In this document: in pieces, positions 19,239 through 30,600 of the stretch | Layout: each line of letters opens with the position of its first letter | How positions within the stretch are numbered: the first letter of the stretch is position 1 | NCBI GenBank assembly: GCA_032718475.1 | Contig: JAUCBJ010000703.1 | Location: forward strand, 1-40,747 | DNA from: Nemertoderma westbladi | Taxonomy: Eukaryota > Xenacoelomorpha > Nemertodermatida > Nemertodermatidae | Length of the DNA: 40,747 nt | Direction: 5' to 3' | The notes under the pieces: generated by a model | Databases searched by the model: none | What the model was told of the DNA's origin: nothing | Seen by the model: the letters and a program-made list of their open reading frames with translations, nothing else | Made by a program: the position numbers and the translations under genes

Positions 19239-19315
19239 TGGGGGTGTGGCCGAGCGGATATAATGTGCACAATCACACAATCGGCAACTGGAAAGCTCAC
19301 CGTGGGTGAAACAAT
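19239..19315 (+). mobile_element. tRNA-like (type II) SINE head or tRNA pseudogene
   Basis: GGGGGTGTGGCCGAGCGGAT contains a classic Leu/Ser-type A box (TGGCCGAGCGG, 19247-19257). The expected B box is degraded (CGTGGGTGAAAC in place of GGTTCGAA). Not a functional tRNA. Confidence 0.4.
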
Positions 19316-19722
19316 AAACCAAATTCATTATACTGATTACTCAATGAGAGAAACGATAATTATTTCAATTCCCAATCAAATAACGCCGAAATAACGGAAA
19401 ACTCTTGGAAACCTAACCAACTGTAAAAATTAGATCACAAATTGTTATATATAAAGTCGTATGAATGGGTGGGGGGAGCAAGCTTATAAGTTGCAAAGTA
19501 TTCCAAGCGTAACGGGGTTCCAGGCAGGAAAACCGTTGGCCCAATGGAATCCTGACTTCTAAAGAATAGAATTGATAGGGATTAGCTAGCGCACGACACA
19601 CCCCCACTGAACCCACCCTGGGTTGAGTGACAAAGGCTAGTCGCTGATTCCAAAGCGTCTACACGGAAATGTTAATGAATATAAAATAGATGGACTACAA
19701 CTTACGGTGTACATTCTATATT

Positions 19723-19842
19723 CGCCAAGGTAATTGTGCAATTTTATGAATTGGGGGACAACATGTAAATTAATTATTGTAACGCCAAGGTAATTGTGCA
19801 ATTTTATGAATTGGGGGACAACATGTAAATTAATTATTACAA
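19723..19842. repeat. 60-bp direct tandem duplication
   Basis: Two adjacent near-identical 60-bp copies starting CGCCAAGGTAATTGTGCAAT at 19723 and 19783, ending in TTAATTATT. A recent local duplication; non-coding. Confidence 0.95.
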
Positions 19843-19860
19843 TTTTTATAATTTTCCTTG

Positions 19861-19937
19861 GTACGCAAAACCTAGCAAAGTTTGTTTTGACGACCATGTG
19901 GGATCGAACTGGTGACCCTCTGGTTGGAAGTCCTGAT
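19861..19937 (-). mobile_element. SINE fragment (B-box half)
   Basis: The minus strand reads GACTTCCAACCAGAGGGTCA then CCAGTTCGATCCCACATGG, matching the B-box half of the SINE at 13719-13797. The A-box half is absent. The adjoining GGGGCGAGCCACGAA (about 19958) also occurs near 8020. Confidence 0.5.
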
Positions 19938-21182
19938 GCACAAAGCGAATTGTATTGTGGGGCGAGCCACGAAAGTAAGCGAGCTTAGCAAAAGGGTACC
20001 ACTAACTCAATCGACGTGCCTGTCGTGCTGTTGTGTCCAATCCACGATGAAATCTAACCAAACTTGGTACAAATCTCGTTTGACAAAAATGTGTAAAATA
20101 TTTTCTAAGTTGAATTCACGTGTGGCCTTCGAGAAGCTAAGATAAAAGCAGTTAATTAAGTTGACTACGGTATAAAACAGCATTTTGTCTGTAGTCCTTT
20201 ATTGGAAATTAATTATTTTCATTCTAGTATTAAGATATAAATAATTAAACTGAAAAATTTTACAGCGGTAATCCCCATACCCCATTCCATTGTAGTTTTT
20301 AATTAGTTCAAGTGATTTGCTTTAAGAAATGTGTTTTTAATTGATCTAAAGTAATTAACTTATTAAATTCCCTGTCTATCCACCAACACCCTCGCCTATA
20401 CTTCCAGCTCCCCCATTCAATGGCGTGCTTGCTATTGCCTACCTGGGAACCAGCCTTATTGTTAATTTAACATTGAGTGAGACGAGATATTAATTGAGAT
20501 AGATGATGTGAGAGAGGCATTGAACCAACCACAGTACCCCTTGAGGTCTAAGCACCCCTTAATAAAATAATGGTACTGTAGCGAATAACGAGTTTTATTA
20601 TGTTGCTATATTATTTGTATTATATTAGGTTAAATATAATAGTCGCGGACCTAAACATTTCAGAAATGCGACTAAACTATAAATAAAGTTAAGGAAGAAA
20701 TATTTTAATTAAATTATTTTTAAGAAACTATTTCACTTAGTAAAAAAACCAGGGCCTGGACCTGCTGCTACAAACATATCAAAATTTAAAAAGTATCAAC
20801 TTAAAACCCATATAAAAATATTGTAAGAAACCAATAACCTATATATTTACGGTAAATGCAGACAAATTCACATATAAATTCAAAATAGAATTCCCCTACA
20901 ATGTTTAGTAATATAGCTGTACCGGTAGCAACTGCAGCACTGCAGACCCAGTTACTAAAATATGAAATAAACGCCTTATTATTACAGAACGTCTCTAATT
21001 AAGTTTTGATTACCCTTTCCTTTCAGATTAATTTCCCTTAAATAAATAAAACTAGTTTACAAGATTTATAAAAATGGCCACTCTAGATAATTATTAAGAG
21101 CGCTCCAGATAATTAGGCCCTTATTATTTTTTTCAAAATTTAGGGGCTCCGTATATTTCACACTACCGGTCATTTTACGGTA
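19938..21182. other. AT-rich spacer left of the pogo-like transposon
   Basis: No gene seen. It ends in TCATTTTACGGTA, whose last 10 bases before TA mirror the start of the transposon. Confidence 0.5.
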
Positions 21183-21557
21183 CCGTAAAATGGGGCTACT
21201 TTGCCCAGTGGGGTAACTTTGACCGATCTTTTCTTGGTCAATATAAACAGTATTTGCCACCAATTAATTAATTAATTATTAATTTTTGTACTATTGTGTA
21301 GAACAATAATTGGAGATTATAAGAGTATACCGTTACAGTGATAATTATACACAATAATTTATTTATCATCGTGTTTATGTTGCTCATCAAAAATGACAAA
21401 ATTTTAACCTCCCAAACTTCAACTTGCAAAAATTATTTGTCAACCCCCCACACCATCAAATCAGTTTTATATCAAATTCGCAGTTATTCAGGAATAATAA
21501 AATCAAAGCTTCAGTCCTCAACGATTAACCAACTTGATGTAAAATTTACTTTTATGC

Positions 21558-21610
21558 AACGACACAATAGCGTATTTACGCTAAATACGCAAATACGCTA
21601 TTAACGACAC
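21558..21610. mobile_element. 37-bp palindrome flanked by 8-bp direct repeats
   Basis: AACGACAC (21558-21565 and 21603-21610) flanks a 37-bp segment whose ends are perfect 12-bp inverted repeats AATAGCGTATTT / AAATACGCTATT. The core can also pair as GCGTATTTA / TAAATACGC. An 8-bp duplication is typical of hAT-type insertion; this could be the rump of a deleted MITE nested in the pogo-like element's 5' region. Confidence 0.6.
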
Positions 21611-21978
21611 CCAAATTTTATAAAAGGCGGACAACTTTGCCCACCTTAACATTTAATACAATATAATACTACCGTATGAGACTTGTTGGATGTTAGGCCT
21701 ATATAGTAATTGTAGGTAAAGTAAGTAGGCCCTATGTATGGTTCTGTTTCTTGACAGCTTAATGTTTCAAATCTTTTCAAGGCCTACCGCCTACCTATAC
21801 TGCCATACCGGGCTGACACATCGTTGATTATGTATCTATATTCTATGTACTGTGTGCACTGTTAGTTGTACTGCAGCAGTTGGTAAGTTGGTAGTATTTC
21901 TGTTAGGTGGTGCATATAGTAAGTAGAGTAAGTAAGTAGAGTGAGTAAGTAAGTAGCAGGCCCTTTGTCATTACAATA

Positions 21979-23923
21979 ATGGTTAGAAATAGAAAGCGTA
22001 AACTTGGTTCTAGAAAGTATCGTGACTATACAGATAGTAAGTTGAAGGATGCAGTGGACGCAATGGAGAATGGCTTAAGTAGTCGCCAAGCCGAGGCACA
22101 ATTCCGGATTCCACGTAGAACGATCCTAAATCAACTTCATGGACAACATGGTAAGCAAGTTGGGCATCCAATTATTCTAATGCGATATGAGGAGACATCA
22201 ATTGTCAACCACTTATCCATTTGTGCAGACTGGGGCATGCCCTTATCGATTATGGATTTACGAATCACAGTTAGAAATTATTTGAACCGCTGTGGAAGGA
22301 AAGTAGATGCTTTTATCGATAATCTACCTGGTAGGGAATGGGCACTACTATTTACAGAAAGAAATAAGGATCAGCTTTCACTTCGTCTGTGCCAAAATAT
22401 CAAACGTGCCAGGGCTGCAGTTGGACCGGCAGATATTTCTGCCTACTTTGAACACCTTCAGGTAACTTTAGAGGGGATTCCTGCCACAAATGTCCTTAAT
22501 TATGACGAAACAAACATCACTGATAACCCGGGGTCAAAGAAATTACTGTTTAAAAGAGGAGTTAAATATCCTGAAAAAGTTCAAAATTATTCAAAGGGGG
22601 TGATCAGCCTCATGTTCTCAGGGAGTGCAGATGGGCAACTGTTGGGTGTGTATGTGATCTATAAGTCCAAGCATTTGTGGGCCAACAGGTGTCAAGGGGG
22701 GGCCTCCAAATACACGCTTTGCCCGAACAGTCAGTGGTTGGATGGATGAACCATCCTTTGAGGAGTGGTTCCTGACAATCGTTTTGCCTTGGGCAAAGTC
22801 TCTGGAGGGAAATAAGGTCATAATCGGGGATAATTTATGTGCCCATATAAGTGAGGGGGTCATTCAACAATGTGCTGATAACAACATAAATTTTGTGTTT
22901 CTCCCAAGAAACAGTACCCATCTCACCCAACCTCTAAACGTGGCATTCTTCAGACCACTAAAGTTCTTCAGACCACTAAAGTGTCATTGGCGCCAAATAC
23001 TTGATCAATATAAAACAAAAAATCCAGGTAGCACCTCACTTGAGAAGCAATGTTTCCCTAAACTTATTGACCAGCTCATCCAGAAACTTCATGAGAATGG
23101 AGCAGCAGCAAAGAATCTGAAATCCGGTTTCCGAGCAACTGGTATTGTTCCATTAGATTCGACGCAGGTGTTAAAGAAACTTCCAGGATATACATCATCA
23201 CCCACTCCCCCACCCAATCAGGTGGCACCCACGCCATCTGCTCCTACCCCAGGGGAATCCATACTGGTCGCACAGGCACCAGTGGAATCAACAACATCCA
23301 CACCAGTCATTCTGGCAATGGGGGAACCCATTCCAGTCACTCTATCATCATCGACATCAAGTTCCACTGTACTGCAGTCACCGAGAACCAATGCCAGCAA
23401 ACTTATCTCGAGTTCCCTACTGGAATATCTTCAGCTCTCAAGAAGAAATGCACCCCATTCAAAATCGAAACGTTACAAATTGGATGTACCAGCTGGTAAA
23501 TCAGTGTCTGCCGAAGACATATACATTCAAAGGAAAGATAAGGAGAATCAAAATCGGGGTCGAGGGCGCATTCGTGGTCGTGGTCGGGGTGCTCGAGGAC
23601 GTGGAAATACTCACAGTCAAAGGTTGCAGGGGGTGATTGGGAGAGGGGCAGGAAGGAATTTATTCCCACAACATTCTGATGATGAAATTGTGTTGAGTTC
23701 TGACTCATCTGTTAGCAGTGAATGCTGGCCTGATATCTCAGATAACCATGATGATAGTAATACGTCTGCTGCCACTAATAGGAGTGAGGGGACAATTGCA
23801 GGTATTTGTAATTTTGATGAAATATTACCGGCTAGCCCAATGAGTGGTCACAGCAGTCCTATAGAATTGTTCGCTGATTGGAATTTCGATCTCGAACTCC
23901 TGGATCGTGAACTTGAACTCTAG
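21979..23923 (+). pseudogene. pogo/Tigger-like transposase (frameshifted, catalytic residue replaced)
   Basis: The first frame (21979-22749) starts with ATG. Residues 17-55 form a psq-type helix-turn-helix (SRQAEAQFRIPRRTILNQL), residues 70-148 a CENP-B-type DNA-binding region (WALLFTERN...ARA), then DDE_1 with the first Asp at LNYDETN (D176). A run of seven G at 22696-22702, where six would keep the family frame, shifts the frame; the second frame (22742-23923) continues with the second Asp (VIIGDNLCAHIS). The third acidic site, normally QPLD, reads QPLN (Asn codon at 22937-22939). An 18-bp tandem duplication (22946-22981) repeats FFRPLK. The C-terminal part has Pro/Thr-rich and RGRGRG-rich stretches and an acidic Ser-rich tail. 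The G7 run could be a sequencing error, but the D-to-N change argues against activity. Confidence 0.9.
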
Positions 23924-24400
23924 CAGCTTATCATTTTGATTTCAAACTCCTGCAATGTGAACCTTAACTCTTTTCGAACTCTTGGATCGTGAACTCGAAC
24001 TCTAGCTTATTGTTTTGATTTTGATCTCCCGCAAAGTGAACTTGAACCTGTTTTCGAACTCTTTGACCGTGAACTTGAACCCTATAGCTTATGCCTATTG
24101 TTTTGATTTTGAACTGCTTGTGCATGGATCGTGAACTTGAACTCTATCTTATCGTTTTGATTTCGAACTCGTGCAATGTGAACTTTAACTCTTTTCGAAC
24201 TCTTGGATCGTGAACTGGAACTCTAGCTTATTGTTTTGATTTTGATCTCCCGCAAAGTGAACTTGAACCTGTTTTCGAACTCTTTGATCGTGATCTTGAA
24301 CTCTATATACCGGTATAGCTTATGCCTATTAGCCTATTGTTTTGATTTTGAACTGCTTGTGCATGGAACATGAACTTGAACTCTAGCATACTGTTTTCTA
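23924..24400. repeat. About 221-bp tandem repeats in the transposon 3' region
   Basis: Roughly two repeats with period about 221 bp (TTTTCGAACTCTTGGATCGT at about 23971 and again near 24192), each made of shorter cassettes with GAACTCTAGCTTATTGTTTT. The cassette resembles the last codons of the transposase gene (GATCGTGAACTTGAACTCTAG), so it seems to have grown by duplication of the gene's 3' end. Confidence 0.8.
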
Positions 24401-25093
24401 AATAACTGAGCTTCAACTTTGTTTATATACTGTAGTTTGTTTATATGCAATATTTCTTATATGAATATGAAATTATATTCTTAATAGTGTTTGTGCATTC
24501 TGGCATTAGTCTGTTGTTAGTATAAGTTCTTTGTTATATATGTTCATATATACAGTAATGCCTCCCATTTCACTATGCGATGGTGAATTGGGTTAGGGTT
24601 TTTTTTTTAATCTTGCCAGTGGGCAAAGTTGTCCTGATTTATGTCAATTTTGCCTAAACTAGTGAACATTCTACAAATTGTAAGACAAAGTTTAGGGAAA
24701 ATATGGCGAAAATGGTGTAATTTGCTATGAAAAAACTGTGATGTGCAAAGTTGTCCACAAGTGGGGCAACTTTGCCCAATGCAGGAATTTTTAAAAAACT
24801 ATATGCAAACACAAAAAAAGCAACATAGTAAAGTTTTATCACATAAAATAATTACTGGAGTACCCTATGGATACATTCATATTGACCTTATTCAAAGTAT
24901 AGACATATTTAACAACCGTCGACGCCATCGACTTTGGGCCAAGTGGGCAAAGTAGCCCCATTTTACAGTACGGTAAATAAATAGAATAGGCCTAGCTTGC
25001 TCGGTATCAATCAATGTATCATAATGATATTATTCCAGGTAAATCGCAGCACAAAGTGTCTAGCATATATAGGGTCTAGTGGGATAGGCCGGG

Positions 25094-25438
25094 TTATTTC
25101 CCTATTTTTCGGAAGTTCCAATGTTGCTGGCACATCGGACATGTCGTATGATTTTTATCCAGCCACTGTTTTAAACAGCAGTTATGGTAACTGTGGTTGC
25201 AGTCCCCCCATACAACAATGCATTCGGTCTTGCCTTCGTCTTTTACCTGACAAGATGCACACGCAGAGGTCATATTATGGCGGCATATCGGGCAGGAATC
25301 GTGCTTGACGTCCCAACTCCACAACGCAACCGCGTTCCATTTCTTCAATGTAAACAACTTCGCGGGCTCGGTAACCTTTACTGGGACATTAGGCCCGTTT
25401 CCTGTTGTAACTCCATCGCCATCACCGTCGATCTCCAT
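25094..25438 (-). CDS. RNF7: RNF7/ROC2-like RING-H2 protein (cullin-RING ligase subunit)
   Basis: A 114-residue protein, matching the usual length of animal RNF7 (SAG/ROC2). It starts at ATG 25438; an in-frame stop lies 19 codons upstream. An acidic N-terminus is followed by the family signature KLFTLKKWNAVALWSWDV and a full RING-H2 set: C49, C52, C60, C63, C73, C80, H82, H85, C88, C100, C103, then the C-terminus NFRKIGK. RNF7 partners with a cullin, mainly CUL5, and recruits the ubiquitin E2; the RBX1 paralogue is the alternative, but VVWGDCNHS and the RKIGK end fit RNF7 better. All zinc ligands are intact and the frame is clean. It has no intron, so it may be a retrocopy or a naturally intronless gene; no poly-A tract is visible. 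The pogo-like transposon ends 125 bp beyond its 3' end. Confidence 0.9.
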   Translation of the reverse strand: MEIDGDGDGVTTGNGPNVPVKVTEPAKLFTLKKWNAVALWSWDVKHDSCPICRHNMTSACASCQVKDEGKTECIVVWGDCNHSYHNCCLKQWLDKNHTTCPMCQQHWNFRKIGK

Positions 25439-27615
25439 CAGGCTGTCAAGGGCAGCCAACACGGCAATAACAGATTCCGGTATATATTTATTTTAAATTT
25501 CAGATTTTAGGTCAGTAGGCTATATACAGCATACAGGCAAAGTTTTACTACAAAATAAATTGCAGTACCGGTACAGTACTGCAGTACTCCCATAGACAGG
25601 TAGATCATACTAATTGCTAAATAGGTGATCCTATCTTGTATTCTACACTCTGCAGGTTGAGGGTAAAACGTAGGGGCCTGCCTACCAGCAGTAAAAATTT
25701 ACAATTTGGGTTGGGTGTCGTTTCAGCATTCCCATAGGGTTAATGTTAAATTAATATGCCAAGAATGTGCCATATGTGCAATGACTATGTGCCAAGAAGT
25801 AAACATTCTACTGTAAACTGTGTTCCTAAATTTAGTTTATTATTTTGGTTAGAAAAGCCTGCCATTCTGACCTGCTACTTTCCTTTAAAATGAACCTTAA
25901 ATGGTAAATTGAATATCGAAATTAAATATTCGCGAAATTAAATTAATATGTTAAAATAGGCTGATCGACATCCCAATTGACTGTTAATTTAGTTTTGAAC
26001 CACTGGTAAATATTTTTTCGTGACAATTATTGCCCCAATTAACAATCGAAAAAATTTAAAAAATAAGACTGCATAGGGAGCCCCCAGTTGAAAATATACT
26101 AGGTAATCAAAAAAGGTTAAAACCGGCCCTGTGTATGTATGTATGTGTGTATGTGTATAGTAACCGTCGACATCATATTCATAAACTCCCAAAATAGTAA
26201 ATCACTCTGAAGTAATTAGCAAATTAGCGGTTGTGTTTTCTGAACCGCAGTAATATTGTACGCGCTTTTGAAGACCTTTAGCAGTTTAACCTGCCAAAAT
26301 TTATATGTCTTTTGGTTTATAAATATACTTTAGAAGAAGACAAATATTTTATACCAATAAACACAACATTAGCAGAAGCCAGCCTAGTGCGCGTCCATTC
26401 ACCCGCTGGATAATCCCGGGAGACTGGATTCTGAGGGCTTAAATTATTATTGCAGTGAAGCTTACTGTATTGTATTATTCGATTGATCGTTAATAATTAA
26501 TTTCTGACTAATATTATTCACTTTCGGGAAATATTAACAGTTCCTTTAGGACGTGGCGCTCTATCTAGATAGACAGAGATATGACTTATACTAATCACAA
26601 CGGTAAGTCGGTAAGGCTTAAGATTCACGTATGAGGCGCATTCTTTAGGAAATGCTTAGTTATCAATCACAATCATGCACACTACCGGTAACACACAATA
26701 CTGCTCACTAATTTGCCGACCGTTAATGAATTTTATCATATATAAAGAGAATAGCAACGGACCAATGTAGTGCTTATCAAATAGCATTAAATTCACTACA
26801 AACCACAACAATATAAGTCGCAATCGCTATATATAACCCGTCTCTCTAACCTGTAGTGTATCAAGAAAATTGGGAAATTTGGGTTCTTTATATATGTTCT
26901 CCAAATAATATTCAACCAAACACAACAGTAAATAGCAGTATAATAATGTATATTGAACCGATAACAACAAAGTATTGAATTGTGAATGAAATTGTTAAGA
27001 ATTGCATTGATATATGAATTGAGTTGATAACAGTCATACGCTCTATAATTTAAGCCTACTAATGTTTCTTCTAAAAGTATGAAACGAATTGACTCTAGAG
27101 CCGTTGTTCCTGGCCTAGACAGCAATAACAACAAAGTATCAAGAAAAAACAGTAAGACTGAACACACTCCTTATGATCGACCGAAAAGCTACACGTCGAC
27201 AGGAAAAATCGCTCTGATTGGCTCAAGCCAAACAAAGAACCATGCGTCCAATGGCTGTTTCCATGTCAGCAACCAGCTGTTAGATGTCGTAATATGAATC
27301 ATCACGGCTAAGCTATGAAAGGTATTTGCCGCATTGCAGGTTTTTTGTCTTACCATGTCCGCTAAAACACGTATATAGCAAAATGACTTTTATGTCCGTT
27401 AAAACACCTGTAACGGTACCTTGAGGGCGAGGGGAATATTTATACAGTTATAGAACCCTTTTAGAGTATTCCAGCGCCTGGGGGGAAACTGGATTGCGAA
27501 GCAAAGGGGCCAGTTATATCCCACATAAGCTTTTACACCGCTCCCAGAAAATGGGATTTGAGTCTATAAAATATACAAAATCACAGTTTCTAATATACGT
27601 AAATACTCTAAACAG
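25439..27615. other. Non-coding interval between RNF7-like gene and the long unknown ORF
   Basis: No gene seen. A GTAT/GT microsatellite lies at about 26131-26160. If the unknown ORF belongs to the BEL/Pao element, a 3' LTR should lie here (TGTAAAAGC on the minus strand near 27537 would be a possible start), but I could not match it to any sequence at the right end of the window. Confidence 0.4.
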
Positions 27616-30600
27616 TTAGTCTTTCTTGCGCGGACGGCGTTTACGCAGTTTTTTAAAGCTAGCAAGAGTCCTTTTCTCTTTGGGGCGAGCCACTTTACAA
27701 GGAGGGCTATAACTCCTGGGTGAAGGGTGCAATATGATTGCATCAGAGGGTGTAGGATTATGGTCAGTGTATCCGCCAGTCGAAGTACCGGGTTGATTGA
27801 CGTCAACGTCAGGTGAGAGGGGTCTAACGGCTTTGAGAGCTCGTTTCAAGACAGCCGCTCTTACGGGTCCTTTACGAGTGGTCTGAACGAGGGCCGTGGG
27901 TGGACCATAGACAGTTAGAAACTTCCGGGGTTTAATGGTCCTTTCCAACTCGCGTTCGCGGGCTCGGTATTCGTAAGGCCTTCGATGTACTTCCTGCAAC
28001 TCGGGATGTGAGTTAACAAACAAGTCTCCATAGTCCGGATCCTGACGGATATAATTGATTAAGTTATAGGAATGAAGGTCGCTAGGATTAACACTCCTGA
28101 GAAATTTGCGTACGAATTTAGTTGAAATACATTCTCCGACGCGCTTCAGTAGCTCGTAACTCGATATGCGTGATTTCTGTTCAACAGAAGCGAATAGATA
28201 AGGATGGAACGCATAAACTCCTTCGTAAGCGCGTCCGGGATAATAGCGATGGCGCGAATCACAATGTAAATCAGCGTTCGCTTCCCAAGCTCTGATGTAA
28301 CGCAGTGTGATCATTTCATCTACGCTTTCCAAATCGTGATTAAAAGGGCAGTCGAAACTAGCATGTCCCTTTAGTTGACAATGGTGACATTGAGTCATAA
28401 ATTGAGGGCAAACCGCAAAGATATGCAGGTTATTGAGTCTGCAATATGCGCAATAAATTTCCATAGTCGGTTGTTCTTGGAAATAGGAACAGCGGACGTT
28501 GGTGTCCATGGGCGTATCGTGGTCTCTTGAGGCGCATAACCGACAACGTTGCCTAGAAACATAGTTGGCATGGCGATAATCGTACGCAGTGAGACACTGT
28601 GGGCCTTGATACCATTCTATGATGTAATCGTTGTCGCTGGTCCGGGGCGCGATAGGCTGAATCTCTTCAGATTCTAGACATATTGGTTCGTCTTCCAAGT
28701 GCATAGCTGAAGTAGGCGTGTCTGTCTCTTCAGGTGGACCTATCGTCTGAATTTCCACGACAGAATAACCTGTGGGGATTCGAGGTCTTTGTATAACTGA
28801 GGAGTGCAAGTTCGATATACAAATCTCTTGGAAAATGGCGAATCCAGCGCTATCCAACTTCTCTGCAGCTGAGTTTCTTAGGCTGAGTTTGGTCAAAGCG
28901 CGGTCTTTAAATTGGCTATCCACGTTGCGAAACGGGGTTAAAAATCGCCGGAAACATTCGAAACGGATGAATTTATTATGTTCATCTAGCTTGGCGAGTT
29001 TGGTCCCAAGTATTAATGGATGGGCACGTATAGTACGACTGCACACATCGGCTAGCCAACCGGCAAGTGCGGTGTTTTCAAAGATCGTGTATATAGCTAA
29101 GGAGGGACGGAGTGGAACACTCATGAAGCTATACACGGCGCCAGGTGCGGTCAATGGTCCATCAAAGTATAATCGAGAATAATGGTCTCCGTATACCTGT
29201 TGATAGTTAATGGGATTTCCGACCTTGAAATTCCATCCGTATTCCTGAAAGGCAAGATGTCCGATGGAAGTTCGTTGCACCTTGGTAATGTTGCTAGACG
29301 TATTAGCATACATGGTGCGGAAGAAACCTCGACCTTCTGCCCAGGGAGCAATCAGCTGAGTATCAACGAAAGGGTATGGAATGTCCTCCATATTCCGAAA
29401 GTCGTTTTGGAGATCTCCATAAACAGCTGAGCCGATTTTAAGGATTCTTTCGTTGAACAACATCTCGAGTACGGGCTGGGGTAACATCGATCCATCGATG
29501 CCCATGGCCAGTTTGCGTTCGGTGTCAATGACGTAACGCTGCGCGAGTTCGAATTGTCCATGTCGGAGATTATTTTGTGTTTCGGTGAGAGTTTCAAAAG
29601 AATAATCAATCAAGTCGGAACACGCTCGAGTAAACACGTGGGTAGAACCAGCTAATCCGCGGATGTGGATCATGCGCGTAGTTCCTAGCTCTCTGACCGG
29701 AACGCTACCTTCATTATCGTAGGTGACAACTCCATACATCTCGATAACATTAAGAGTTTCATTCCACTCCTTGGTGGGGTTCTCTAGGGTCATCCCTACT
29801 GGATGCCACAAGGTGGCGCATTGGTTAGCGTCAGGGAGATCACTATACTTCATATGCCGAGTGGTATACGTCTCCACAGTTCCATATCTTTGTATTTTCT
29901 CTTCTTCAAATAATACATCTAGATTCCAATGGACTAATCGAGTTTTAATAAATCCATCGAGGTTATAAGGAGTTTCTATATCTTTCTCGATTCGCGAAAT
30001 GTTATATGGTTTTCTAAATGAGTTTACCTTTACTAACTGATCCAGATGTTTCTGCAATTGTTCGAGTTCGACAATGTCTAGAGGATTTATTAGTGGTAGA
30101 AACTTTAAATCATGTGTCGGGTCTTCTGGTTTTACCATATAATATTGAGTCAGATTAACGTAATAAGGGTGGTCTTTAATCCCGTAAAACGAGTTCTGTA
30201 AAGGTCTAGCGCGTATGTTGACATCGTGTACCATACGACGGACAAGATCCGCTCGATTGTCCGGAGGTTCAACGAGTATACCGTCAACACGAGCGGCCTC
30301 GATCGGCGGACGCTGTAACATAGGGGCGTCAGCGATAAGGTTTTGCGATCCTGTACTGATATCAACCGGTTGAGGTTGTATCGTCGCGAAGAGCTTGTCT
30401 CCGAAATGTGGGATCATAGAGGGATGACGAACGGTTTTAGAGTAGAGGTCCGTCATGAGAATTTGAGCTTCAGGTTGGGCTAAAGCGGCTTCTTCTCTTT
30501 CTTCCAGTTTCGTGTGTTTCTCTTCGATTAGATTTTCTTCCGCTTGTCTCTGTAAGCGTTCATCTAAAAATTCTTGTAGAGAATACGTGCGTCCAAGCTC

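Larger units (their letters stand above)
21183..24968 (+). mobile_element. pogo/Tigger-like DNA transposon, complete but apparently inactive
   Basis: Terminal inverted repeats of 25 bp (left starts CCGTAAAATGGGGCTACTTT, right complement starts CTGTAAAATGGGGCTACTTT; 24 of 25 match) at 21183-21207 and 24944-24968, flanked by TA on both sides, as expected for the IS630/Tc1/mariner/pogo group. Subterminal GGGCAAAGTTG and CAACTTTGCCC motifs recur inside both ends (about 21630, 24611, 24746-24780), possible transposase binding sites. The transposase gene sits centrally at 21979-23923 with a frameshift and a catalytic substitution. Confidence 0.92.

Noticed and set aside
26400-27540. 3' LTR of the BEL/Pao element
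   Set aside because: A TGT-like start and promoter-like sequence are possible, but no matching copy was found at the right end, so it cannot be supported.
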